64,000 nt of DNA from Clostridium sp. KNHs214 (GTDB lineage Bacteria; Bacillota; Clostridia; Clostridiales; Clostridiaceae), in contig NZ_JQMW01000011.1 of NCBI RefSeq assembly GCF_000744935.1, positions 1,302,001-1,366,000 on the forward strand, read 5' to 3'. How positions within the stretch are numbered: position 1 is the first letter of the stretch; each line of letters begins with the position of its first letter. The position numbers and the translations under genes were made by a program. Shown in pieces: positions 1 to 6,954 of the stretch. The notes under the pieces were generated by a model. It had not been told where the DNA came from. It ran no database searches and worked only from the letters and a program-made list of their open reading frames with translations.

Positions 1-423
1 TTGATGGAAGCAAAGAAAGCATTAGAACTAGATGAGGTTCCTGTTGGAGCCATAATAGTTAAAGATAAGAATATAATAGCCAGAGCACATAATTTGAGGG
101 AAACATTAAATGACCCCACTGCCCATGCAGAGATTTTAGCCATAAGGAAGGCTAGTGAAATTTTAAAGTCTTGGAGATTAAATGGATGTGAAATGTATGT
201 AACTCTAGAACCATGTCCTATGTGTGCAGGAGCCATAACTGCTAGTAGAATCAAAAGAATACATATAGGTACTTTTGATCCTACTTTAGGGGCTTGCGGT
301 TCTGTTATAAATATAGTTCAAAATCCACACTTGCATACCATGATAGATGTAAGTTGGATATATAGTGAAGAATGTAGTGATTTACTTAAGGATTTTTTTA
401 AGAAAAAGAGAAATTGTATATAA
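1..423 (+). CDS. tadA: tRNA adenosine deaminase TadA, 5' end outside window
   Basis: Zinc-dependent deaminase that converts A34 to inosine in tRNA-Arg(ACG). The deaminase motifs are visible: the AHAE motif (H42, E44, counted from the first codon in the window) and PCPMCAGA (C72, C75), which supply the zinc ligands and catalytic Glu. Compared with Bacillus TadA about a dozen N-terminal residues are missing, and the sequence aligns from the first base, so the true start lies upstream of the window and the TTG/ATG at its edge are internal. In clostridia tadA sits near tRNA-Ser, ffs and dnaX, as here. A hairpin follows the stop codon. Confidence 0.93.
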   Translation: MMEAKKALELDEVPVGAIIVKDKNIIARAHNLRETLNDPTAHAEILAIRKASEILKSWRLNGCEMYVTLEPCPMCAGAITASRIKRIHIGTFDPTLGACGSVINIVQNPHLHTMIDVSWIYSEECSDLLKDFFKKKRNCI

Positions 424-481
424 TTCCACCGCATTGTACCTTTTTAAGGTTTAATCATATTAACCTCATATTTTATTTTGT

Positions 482-512
482 AAATGCTAGCTTTAAAGTT
501 AGCATTTATATT
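482..512 (+). terminator. Rho-independent terminator after tadA
   Basis: A 10-bp stem (arms 482-491 and 498-507, one G-T pair, TTTAAA loop) is followed by a T-rich run. It lies about 60 bases after the tadA stop. Confidence 0.7.
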
Positions 513-653
513 TTTGATAGAACAGGGAAGAATATTTACGAACAACAGAAATATTTAACAGTTGGTAACAGGTGTTACGGATTAAATCAGTGTTAAATAG
601 TAAAATAAAGTTGAGTTAAATACTCGAAATTTTATTTGTGGGAGGTAAATATT

Positions 654-998
654 ATGAACAAACATTTTATAAAAAACATAGATTTTGCAAAACCGTTAGA
701 AATGGAAGCACTTGTGGATTATCAAGAAGGAAGAGTTATAAGTAGAACTTTAGCACAGGGAAGACCTTTAAGTGTTACATTATTTGCTTTTGATAAAGGC
801 GAGGAAATAAGTTCCCATTCAGCTGGTGGAGATGCTATGGTTTACATATTAGATGGTGAAGCTGAAATAACTATAGGAGAAGAAAAGTTCAATGTTAAAA
901 AGGGAGAAACTATAGTCATGCCTGCTCAAGTACCACATGCATTGTTAGCCACAGAAAGATTTAAGATGCTTTTGACTGTGGTATTTAGCTTAGAGTAA
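654..998 (+). CDS. Small single-domain cupin protein
   Basis: A 114-residue protein made of one cupin barrel. The first cupin motif contains H55 followed by AGGDAMVYILDGEAEI, and the second motif contains PAQVPHALLA with H95. Such proteins bind a metal or small ligand; no substrate can be read from the sequence. The ATG at 654 is chosen because GGGAGG lies eight bases upstream; an upstream in-frame start at 636 has no ribosome site. It stands alone between tadA and the tRNA-Ser region. Confidence 0.8.
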   Translation: MNKHFIKNIDFAKPLEMEALVDYQEGRVISRTLAQGRPLSVTLFAFDKGEEISSHSAGGDAMVYILDGEAEITIGEEKFNVKKGETIVMPAQVPHALLATERFKMLLTVVFSLE

Positions 999-1354
999 AT
1001 AATTAATATATTCCTAGTATATCTTTTTCACAAACACTGTATTTATGTCAAATCCATTTATTTTTCATTTATCGTAAAAGCTTCACTTAAAGAGTTATAC
1101 CATCTCTTTTGAGTGTACTTAAATTTAATATTAACACTTTACTGCCAGATTACAAAAATTTGAAAGTAGGGTGTTTTTTATTTTATAAGACCATAGGAAA
1201 TATGTATACATTTTGATAATTTAATATATTGATGGAAATTAAGGTAATAAAGAACCGTTAACCTTCCATTTGAAAATTGAGTTAAAAATTAAAGTGGCTA
1301 GATAAAGGCAACCGTTTGTGATAAAATTAAACTGAATATTAGAGTAATAATTTT
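999..1354. other. Intergenic, no gene seen
   Basis: About 355 AT-rich bases between the cupin gene and the tRNA-Ser fragment. I see no ORF with a ribosome site and no clear hairpin with a T-tract. It probably holds the original promoter of the tRNA-Ser gene, but no convincing -35/-10 pair was identified. Confidence 0.4.
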
Positions 1355-1395
1355 GGAGAGTTGTCCGAGAGGTCGAAGGTGCATCACTTGAAATC
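1355..1395 (+). pseudogene. 5' half of tRNA-Ser(UGA), truncated after the anticodon loop
   Basis: The acceptor strand GGAGAG, the D-arm GTCCGAGAGGTCGAAGG and the anticodon loop CTTGAAA (anticodon TGA) match a clostridial tRNA-Ser. The 3' strand of the anticodon stem does not follow; the sequence changes to CACTCGGTCAC, which cannot pair. No variable arm, T-arm or 3' acceptor strand is present. The break coincides with the start of less AT-rich sequence, so it looks like the target of an integration. A functional tRNA-Ser(UGA) must exist elsewhere. Confidence 0.75.
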
Positions 1396-1450
1396 CACTC
1401 GGTCACTTGCTTTAACTTCTACGCTGGCTTGGTGCATTAAAATAAAATAT

Positions 1451-1541
1451 GGAGGCGTATCGAAGTGGCCATAACGAGCCTGACTCGAAATCAGGTTGTC
1501 GAGCAATCGGCACGTGAGTTCGAATCTCACCGCCTCTGCCA
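1451..1541 (+). tRNA. tRNA-Ser(CGA)
   Basis: A complete class II tRNA with long variable arm. The anticodon loop is CTCGAAA (CGA), the T-arm GTGAG-TTCGAAT-CTCAC is intact, and CCA is encoded. The acceptor stem pairs GGAGGCG with CGCCTCT, so the first pair is G-U. It is less AT-rich than its surroundings and probably came in with the segment. Confidence 0.9.
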
Positions 1542-1546
1542 TGAGC

Positions 1547-1587
1547 CTGTTTGCGGTTAATGTCTGCAACAGGTTTTTCCTTTTTTT
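1547..1587 (+). terminator. Terminator after tRNA-Ser(CGA)
   Basis: The arms CCTGTTTGC and GCAACAGG (one bulged base) are followed by a long T-rich run. Confidence 0.7.
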
Positions 1588-1671
1588 CAGCCTTCTACGC
1601 TCTCTTTGGAGGGCGTTAATGTCGCTGCAACAATACACAGCGGTGTGAACTGTATAGACTAACACATAAGA

Positions 1672-1704
1672 AAACCCTCCAAACTTCACGGGTTTGGAGG
1701 GTTT
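1672..1704. terminator. Strong hairpin, terminator of the minus-strand operon
   Basis: A perfect 13-bp stem (arms 1672-1684 and 1692-1704) carries T-rich flanks on both sides. It lies about 100 bases beyond the stop of the minus-strand activator gene and can end that transcript. Confidence 0.7.
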
Positions 1705-1800
1705 CTTCAAATAGTTTAGGCATAGGGAAAGAACCGCTAAAGTGTCGTTTTTTCTTTGGCAGGTGAGTTTTACCGCAATCACTGATTGACATCGAAAACA

Positions 1801-2610
1801 CTAATCATTTAGGGTTTTATTTTTTTCATAATTTTGCTTTCCGATCAAAGCGGCACCTATAGCTCCATTAAATTGAGGATAATTTGCTTCATGGATATCA
1901 CACAATAATTCATCCTCCAAAGCTAAACGCAGGGCTTCATTTTTAGCACCGCCCCCGGTCATCAAAATATCTCCGTTGGATTTATATTTTCTGGCAAGTT
2001 TAGCTATACGGTTTGCCATGGAGCGATGCATTCCTGCCAAAATGTCGTTACGACTTTTTTTCTGTGCTAAAAGAGAAATGACTTCTGTTTGTGCAAAAAC
2101 TGCACAGGTACTATTGATTTGACAGGGGTTTTCACTTTTTTTAGCTAGAGAAGCAATTTGATCAATTGAGGTTTCCAACAAATCAGCAACCACTTCTAAA
2201 AATTTTCCGGTACCGGCAGCACATTTATCATTCATTGTAAAATTGATAATTTGTCCGTCAGCATTAAGGCTTATAATTTTGCTGTCCTGCCCCCCAATAT
2301 CGATTAAAAGACGAGGACATATTCCAGAAGGGGATGTTAGTTTCACCCCCTTGGCATGGGCGGTTATTTCAGAAATTGTACTATCGGCGACTTCAATATT
2401 TCGTCGGCTGTAGCCAGTAGCAGTAATTGCTTTAATTTGATTTTGATTAATACCGGCTTCTGTATAGATGTTATTCATGAGTGTTTCAGCGGTTTTTTCA
2501 CAGTCTATCCCAGTGGGCAGTACGGCTGTGGAGATTATTTCTTCGTCCTTTATCAGTGCCGCCTTTAAGTAAGTTGATCCTGCATCCATTCCCAAAAAAT
2601 AGTAATTCAT
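1801..2610 (-). CDS. 2-hydroxyacyl-CoA dehydratase / double-cubane protein activator ATPase (HgdC/YjiL-like)
   Basis: An ASKHA-fold ATPase of 269 residues. The phosphate-1 motif GMDAGSTYLK is at residues 7-16, the second phosphate motif LLIDIGGQDS at 101-110, and an adenosine motif near TGGGAKNEALR. C130 (DKCAAGTGKF) and C169 (STCAVFAQTE) are the two cysteines that hold the [4Fe-4S] cluster between two subunits in this family. The family uses ATP hydrolysis to push low-potential electrons into a partner dehydratase or double-cubane protein. The ATG at 2610 is chosen over the TTG at 2631 because AAAGGAGGT precedes it. It starts four bases after the stop of its likely partner, so the two are translationally linked. 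Confidence 0.9.
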   Translation of the reverse strand: MNYYFLGMDAGSTYLKAALIKDEEIISTAVLPTGIDCEKTAETLMNNIYTEAGINQNQIKAITATGYSRRNIEVADSTISEITAHAKGVKLTSPSGICPRLLIDIGGQDSKIISLNADGQIINFTMNDKCAAGTGKFLEVVADLLETSIDQIASLAKKSENPCQINSTCAVFAQTEVISLLAQKKSRNDILAGMHRSMANRIAKLARKYKSNGDILMTGGGAKNEALRLALEDELLCDIHEANYPQFNGAIGAALIGKQNYEKNKTLND

Positions 2611-2614
2611 TCTA

Positions 2615-3844
2615 TTACCTCCTTTGTTCAAGCATTTCTATAAATGCTTCCAATCTTATTTTGACCTGCTCCAAATCCTCTATAGAAAAATCTGTTTCTA
2701 TCCTTAAAACTGGTATATTATACTTTTGTGCTAGTTTTTCAACTTTTGACAATTCAAAATCATAAGGTGTGCACCCGCGAAGAACATGGTAGATAATTCC
2801 CTCTGCCTTAGTTTGTTTCACTCGTTCCCCTAATTTCAACATAGCATCGTCCATTTGCTCAAAGACAGGACAAGTGCATGCTGAAATATACCGTGCTGCT
2901 AACGCTCTTAAAATACCATCTGTGCTGTAATTATCCGGCACAACTGGATCATAAAGCATTCTTCCCGACATACAGGTTTCATCACCTACAATATGAGCTC
3001 CAAGTTTTTCAAGCAAAAACGGTATTTTAAAGTTAGGAAACATAATCGGTGAGCCGGCTAAAAAAACTCTGACCTTTTTACGCTTTGCTATGGGTATTGA
3101 TTCTTTTTTACGAATCAGTATCTGGTTCAGTTTTTTGAGTTGCATCGTCCATTCTTCAATGTTGGCATAATTGTAACTGTTAACAATCGCAAAAAATTGA
3201 CTACCTTTTAGCAGAGGATGATCAGCGGCAAGCAATTGAGTCAGTAGATAAACCTCATCTTGTGCTTCCCGAATCATTTTATAAGCTTTTATTAACTTTT
3301 TATTGGACAGTTTTCTGCCTGTAAGACTGGACAAGGATTTGGTGAGAGCAATTAGATTTTTATAATCATCATCAAACCCTTTCACAGATTTATTTGTAGA
3401 AATCGGCAGAGGAATAACTGGCAATTTTTTTGCCAAAATATCAGCACTCTTTTTTTTCCCGTCACAGGTGAATGGCAAAATCACAGCTTTACATTGCTTG
3501 TAGATAGGCAGAATATTCATAAATTGAAATCCTACTGATGCCTTTATAACTGGACAGGCATCTCTTGGTACCAATTCATCTCCAAGCATTGCTGCTACAT
3601 TGTGTCCGGAGCATAATCGCATGGGTGTATAGCCAAAGGCATATATCAATTCATCCGGCACCATTACGCAATAGCTTCCTATATAGGTGTTTGGATTTTC
3701 AGAGAAGTCTGTAAAAGTGTTTTTAAGTATATTTGTAAAATAAGTCATCTCCTGCAAGTCGTTCGCATTATCCAGTTGATTCAATGTACCACTGGAAATA
3801 CGCACTACGTTTCGCTTAAATCTTTCTAATGCTTTTTCATTCAT
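2615..3844 (-). CDS. Double-cubane-cluster-type 2-hydroxyacyl-CoA dehydratase family protein (HgdB/YjiM-like)
   Basis: A 409-residue member of the 2-hydroxyglutaryl-CoA dehydratase D-component family. Cysteines lie at 59, 78, 97 (PRDACPV), 118, 127 (PFTCDG), 291 (DETCMSG), 323 and 325 (ISACTCPVF) and 358 (LRGCTPYDF), enough for a multi-Fe cluster held from both halves. From established knowledge, single-subunit relatives paired with an HgdC-type ATPase carry an [8Fe-9S] double cubane, while true dehydratases use two different subunits and a CoA-transferase. No CoA-transferase or amino-acid fermentation gene is nearby, so a double-cubane reductase is preferred. Its substrate is unknown. Start supported by AGGAGGT. 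Confidence 0.85.
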   Translation of the reverse strand: MNEKALERFKRNVVRISSGTLNQLDNANDLQEMTYFTNILKNTFTDFSENPNTYIGSYCVMVPDELIYAFGYTPMRLCSGHNVAAMLGDELVPRDACPVIKASVGFQFMNILPIYKQCKAVILPFTCDGKKKSADILAKKLPVIPLPISTNKSVKGFDDDYKNLIALTKSLSSLTGRKLSNKKLIKAYKMIREAQDEVYLLTQLLAADHPLLKGSQFFAIVNSYNYANIEEWTMQLKKLNQILIRKKESIPIAKRKKVRVFLAGSPIMFPNFKIPFLLEKLGAHIVGDETCMSGRMLYDPVVPDNYSTDGILRALAARYISACTCPVFEQMDDAMLKLGERVKQTKAEGIIYHVLRGCTPYDFELSKVEKLAQKYNIPVLRIETDFSIEDLEQVKIRLEAFIEMLEQRR

Positions 3845-3855
3845 ATTGGCACCTC

Positions 3856-4560
3856 CTATTTAATCTTTCTCTTTGATGATAAGAGCTTTTTACCGGCTAC
3901 GGTATAGGAAAGCACATCCGGTTCAGGACAGGCTTCAATACATTTCATGCAGTAGATACAATCGGCATGAACAAAATTTGTTTTGCTTCTGTCATCAAAA
4001 ATTTCCTTAATATCCATAGGACAATTCTCGTAACAAGCTCGACAATGGGTGCATGCTGATCCTTTCTTTTTAATTTTACCCATGCTGATTTTATTTGCGA
4101 ACCCTCTTAAGGTACCCAGCGGGCAGATTTTACAAAAAAAGCGTTCATTGAAAAAGCAAAATCCTGTGATAATTCCCATAAGAACAATATCCCATATTTT
4201 GAGGTTTGGGCTGGCTATCGCAAGGTCAGGTCGAAGATAAATAATAGGCCTGACTCCCAATACAACGGCATTGGCAATAAATCCTGCCAGTACTAGGTAT
4301 TTTATCGGTTTTAAAATACCTTTTGTTTTTGGAGAAAGGTGTATGGACGGCAAACGAAATCTCTTTCTGATACGGGATAAAAGTTCTTGATAAAAACCTA
4401 ACGGGCAGATATAGCCGCACCATAAACGCCCGAACAGCAAGGTGAAAGCAAGGCTTACCAAGAGAAGAACTATGCTAAATCCCTTAATCCAAAATATGAA
4501 AAAGAGGGCGGCAATCAGCAAGCATAGGAAGCGAGATAAGGTAATTTTGTTATTTTTCAT
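3856..4560 (-). CDS. NapH/CcoG-like membrane polyferredoxin
   Basis: A 234-residue membrane iron-sulfur protein. Hydrophobic segments lie around residues 12-44, 86-104 and 123-138. Two CxxxCP/CxxCP motifs occur at C48-C52 and C143-C146, as in NapH-type electron carriers. The C-terminal half has two [4Fe-4S] binding sets: C170, C173, C176, C180 and C201, C204, C207, C211. The likely role is passing electrons from the membrane or a soluble donor to the ATPase/double-cubane pair downstream. Its ATG overlaps the stop of the upstream 105-residue gene (ATGA type), and the next gene follows after 11 bases. Confidence 0.88.
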   Translation of the reverse strand: MKNNKITLSRFLCLLIAALFFIFWIKGFSIVLLLVSLAFTLLFGRLWCGYICPLGFYQELLSRIRKRFRLPSIHLSPKTKGILKPIKYLVLAGFIANAVVLGVRPIIYLRPDLAIASPNLKIWDIVLMGIITGFCFFNERFFCKICPLGTLRGFANKISMGKIKKKGSACTHCRACYENCPMDIKEIFDDRSKTNFVHADCIYCMKCIEACPEPDVLSYTVAGKKLLSSKRKIK

Positions 4561-4874
4561 TTTTTTACCTCCTGTCCTAATATAGGCAGTTCTCGGATTA
4601 CTTTTCTTTTTCTTTGGTATGAAATATAGACAGTAAAAGCGGTCAGCGCGGCAATTGCTATAACGCTTAGCATTGAAAAAAGCGAATACCCTGTCTTTGC
4701 TCGCAGGGACATAACATTTTTGTTTCTAAACCCCTGCTTTAATTTAAAAACAATCAAAGACAATAGGGCAATTACTACAGCAGCAGTCCGCAAGCGCTTT
4801 ATTGCATTGGGCGGTAGATGCTTCTTTGCGTAAATATTTAAGCGTAAATTAGCTTGTTTTAATTGATGATACAT
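4557..4874 (-). CDS. Small two-TM membrane protein of unknown function
   Basis: A 105-residue basic protein that I do not recognise. Hydrophobic stretches at about residues 30-44 and 63-86 suggest two membrane spans, and both ends are rich in Lys and Arg. There are no cysteines and no CxxCH, so it carries no heme c or Fe-S cluster. It overlaps the NapH-like gene by four bases and has a GGGAG ribosome site, so it is probably a real member of the operon, perhaps a membrane partner of the polyferredoxin. Confidence 0.7.
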   Translation of the reverse strand: MYHQLKQANLRLNIYAKKHLPPNAIKRLRTAAVVIALLSLIVFKLKQGFRNKNVMSLRAKTGYSLFSMLSVIAIAALTAFTVYISYQRKRKVIRELPILGQEVKK

Positions 4875-4899
4875 ATAAACACTCCCTTTCTATTTCGTG

Positions 4900-6057
4900 C
4901 TACTTTGCAGATGGCTGCCTAAGCAGTTCCGCAAAAGCCTCAAGTCTTATTCTTATTTGTTCGGTGTCGGTATCCGTGTAATCTGTTTCTATTAAAACAA
5001 AGGGAATACCATTATCAATACATATTTTTTCTACTTGTTCCGCTTCATAAGCATAGAATAACTGCCCTTTTAATAAATGATAAATAACCCCGTTACTATG
5101 TTTTATTTCTGCTGCGCTAACAGAAAAGGTATGGCTAATATCCTGTTTAACCGCTTGATAATGGATTTCATGTAATTGGTTGTACAATAAATTTACAGGC
5201 AAACCTTTTGAATTTAATAAAGTATCATAATTACAGGGCTTTGGAATAGCACAATGGTTTTGATATTTTTTAAGGCTCAAACTTTGAAGAATAGAAAGCA
5301 GCTTCGTATTTGGAAACAAAATTGGTGAGCCAGTAAGAAGCAACAATGAGCTTTTAAGATTTTTAGGATACCTTTCTGCCAGATGCTCAACCTCTATACT
5401 CCATTTCTCCAAATCAGACACCATATAATAAGTCTGACGAATGAAGGATGTAATAAATGTAGGGCAGCTTGATTCCTCCAGTTTTACTAACGCATGGTAT
5501 GCATAGGTTATTGCTTCGGCATATTGCAGCAATTCTTTTGCAGGAACAGCTTTTTGAACAGCCTGTTGCAATGTGTACCATACTTCGTTCTGTTCATCAA
5601 TAAATTGATCAGAAATTTCTTTTGAAAGAAATATGTTTTGCTCTGTAGAAAGGACGTTAAACTTGGCCTCCGACAGAAACGGCAAAGCTTTACGGGCGGT
5701 AATATTGTGCACAGGCATCACCACCGTTAACTGCTGTTCCTGAGGGTTATATTCCGAAACTAGTAAGCTAAATGCTGATTTAATAATAGGATCGGAAATT
5801 TGAGGAAATACTTCCTGCACAGCAGAATTACCCTGATATACCCCCCCAAAAATGTAATGTGTGTTTATGTTTAAGGCACGTATATAAATATCTGGTATAC
5901 CCGTATCTATAACAACAATATTAGGAATATCTGAATTGATTTTTTTATTCCAATACTCTTTCCATACATTCAAAAAATAAGACATAGACATATCAGAAAA
6001 TTCTTTACTTAGTATAGAATTTACTGATTCAATTTGCTTATGTTGTATGTCGTTCAT
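4900..6057 (-). CDS. 2-hydroxyacyl-CoA dehydratase-like paralogue lacking cluster cysteines
   Basis: A 385-residue protein, first in the operon. Its C-terminal half aligns with the 409-residue protein: LLTGSPILFPN against FLAGSPIMFPN, GVIYHLLKGQ against GIIYHVLRGC, and a near-identical tail TEQIRIRLEAFAELL. Of the nine cysteines in the partner only one or two positions can be matched (C269, C275); the cysteine in the GVIYHLLKG motif is Q332 and the ISACTC motif is replaced by ISHTFS. It therefore probably cannot hold the cluster and may act as a structural or substrate-binding partner in a heterodimer. ATG at 6057 with GGGGG upstream. Confidence 0.78.
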   Translation of the reverse strand: MNDIQHKQIESVNSILSKEFSDMSMSYFLNVWKEYWNKKINSDIPNIVVIDTGIPDIYIRALNINTHYIFGGVYQGNSAVQEVFPQISDPIIKSAFSLLVSEYNPQEQQLTVVMPVHNITARKALPFLSEAKFNVLSTEQNIFLSKEISDQFIDEQNEVWYTLQQAVQKAVPAKELLQYAEAITYAYHALVKLEESSCPTFITSFIRQTYYMVSDLEKWSIEVEHLAERYPKNLKSSLLLLTGSPILFPNTKLLSILQSLSLKKYQNHCAIPKPCNYDTLLNSKGLPVNLLYNQLHEIHYQAVKQDISHTFSVSAAEIKHSNGVIYHLLKGQLFYAYEAEQVEKICIDNGIPFVLIETDYTDTDTEQIRIRLEAFAELLRQPSAK

Positions 6058-6110
6058 TCTAATAATCCCCCTTCTTATATCTCGTGTATTTGCTTTATCT
6101 TATTTTTTAT

Positions 6111-6150
6111 ATTATAATAAAGCTCAGAAAAAAAGAGTAACCACGGTTAC
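6111..6150 (-). promoter_or_regulatory. Operator and promoter of the double-cubane operon
   Basis: The palindrome GTAACC-AC-GGTTAC lies at 6137-6150. On the minus strand a perfect TATAAT (6116-6111) follows after exactly 20 bases, which centres the palindrome near -40, the class II position of a Crp/Fnr activator. The palindrome also lies 15 bases upstream of the regulator ATG on the plus strand, where binding could repress that gene. The same half-sites occur at 10944-10957. Confidence 0.7.
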
Positions 6151-6165
6151 TTTTTGGAGGGAAAA

Positions 6166-6855
6166 ATGATAAAATTTGAGCATATCATAAAATTGTTGAT
6201 TACTACGCAGCTTTTTAATGGATTAACTTACGAGGAATTAAGTGAAATATTCAAAAAATATCCTGCTAATGTAACTGCATATTCTTCTAATGCCGTCGTT
6301 TACTTTCAGGGAGAATGCTGTACAGGTGTTGACATTGTCTTAAATGGACAGATTCAAATTCAAAAAATTGACACAAATGGGGATATGTCTGTTATATGCA
6401 ATTTTACAGTTGGGGATTCTGTCGGAGAAAATTTATTATTTTCACGTAATAATACTTATCCATTGACGATTATCACGAAATACGATACTGAAATTCTACA
6501 TTTAAGCAAGCAGCTGATTCTATATTTATGCCATAATGATAGGTTTTTGCAAAATTTCCTTGAATCACTTTCCGATAAAACATTAATTCTTAGTGGTAAG
6601 ATCAAGACGCTGTCAACAAAGTCCATTAGGAGATGCATTATTGAATTTTTGCTATATGAGTATAGAATTCAAAAAAGTACAACTATTTTTTTGAACCTAT
6701 CTAAAAAAGAGTTGTCTGAAAAATTTGGAATCCAGCGTCCATCACTGTCACGTGAGCTAAATAAAATGCGGTCAAAAGGGTTAATTGAATATAACGCAAA
6801 AAGCATTACAATAACAGATGTTGAGGAATTAAAGCGTATTTATTCAGAGTCATAG
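6166..6855 (+). CDS. Crp/Fnr family regulator, HcpR-like, of the double-cubane operon
   Basis: A 229-residue protein with an N-terminal cyclic-nucleotide-type sensor barrel, a long dimer helix and a C-terminal winged helix. The recognition helix reads FGIQRPSLSRELNKMR, nearly identical to that of the regulator at 11182 (LGIPRPSLSREL). No N-terminal cysteine cluster typical of oxygen-sensing FNR is seen, so a heme, NO or other ligand is more likely. The ATG at 6166 is preferred because GGAGGG precedes it; a TTG at 6154 overlaps that site. It is divergent from the operon at 6057 with one shared operator. Confidence 0.85.
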   Translation: MIKFEHIIKLLITTQLFNGLTYEELSEIFKKYPANVTAYSSNAVVYFQGECCTGVDIVLNGQIQIQKIDTNGDMSVICNFTVGDSVGENLLFSRNNTYPLTIITKYDTEILHLSKQLILYLCHNDRFLQNFLESLSDKTLILSGKIKTLSTKSIRRCIIEFLLYEYRIQKSTTIFLNLSKKELSEKFGIQRPSLSRELNKMRSKGLIEYNAKSITITDVEELKRIYSES

Positions 6856-6954
6856 ACTTACGCGGAACAGGTCGGGGTAACTCCAAGATACATATTAAAT
6901 TTTGTTTTGGATTTATAAATAAATGTATTTCCTGTTTGGCTTTATTTGATAATA

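Larger units (their letters stand above)
1395..6880. mobile_element. Putative acquired segment next to a broken tRNA-Ser gene
   Basis: The segment begins where tRNA-Ser(UGA) is cut, carries a different tRNA-Ser(CGA), one operon and its divergent regulator, and reads as clearly less AT-rich. Hand counts of single 60-base lines gave 42% GC (2161-2220) and 47% (3601-3660), against 23% in a flanking line (7501-7560). No integrase, transposase or restored tRNA 3' half was found, and the right edge (about 6860-6950) is only estimated from base composition. Transfer is an inference. Confidence 0.55.

Noticed and set aside
414-596. 60-residue ORF after tadA
   Set aside because: It contains the tadA terminator hairpin, overlaps the tadA stop and lacks a ribosome site.
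1384-1782. 132-residue minus-strand ORF over the tRNA-Ser region
   Set aside because: It runs across a tRNA gene and two hairpins, has no ribosome site and no recognisable domain.
2615-6057. Classical 2-hydroxyglutaryl-CoA dehydratase (HgdAB) pair
   Set aside because: One of the two subunits lacks the cluster cysteines, and no CoA-transferase or glutaconate-pathway gene is near.
6166-6855. Oxygen-sensing FNR
   Set aside because: The N-terminal cysteine set needed for the FNR [4Fe-4S] cluster is not present; same for the regulator at 11182.
6856-6954. Possible restored 3' half of tRNA-Ser at the right edge of the acquired segment
   Set aside because: GGTCGGGGTAACTCC has a slight tRNA look, but no T-loop TTCGAAT or CTCTCC acceptor strand follows.
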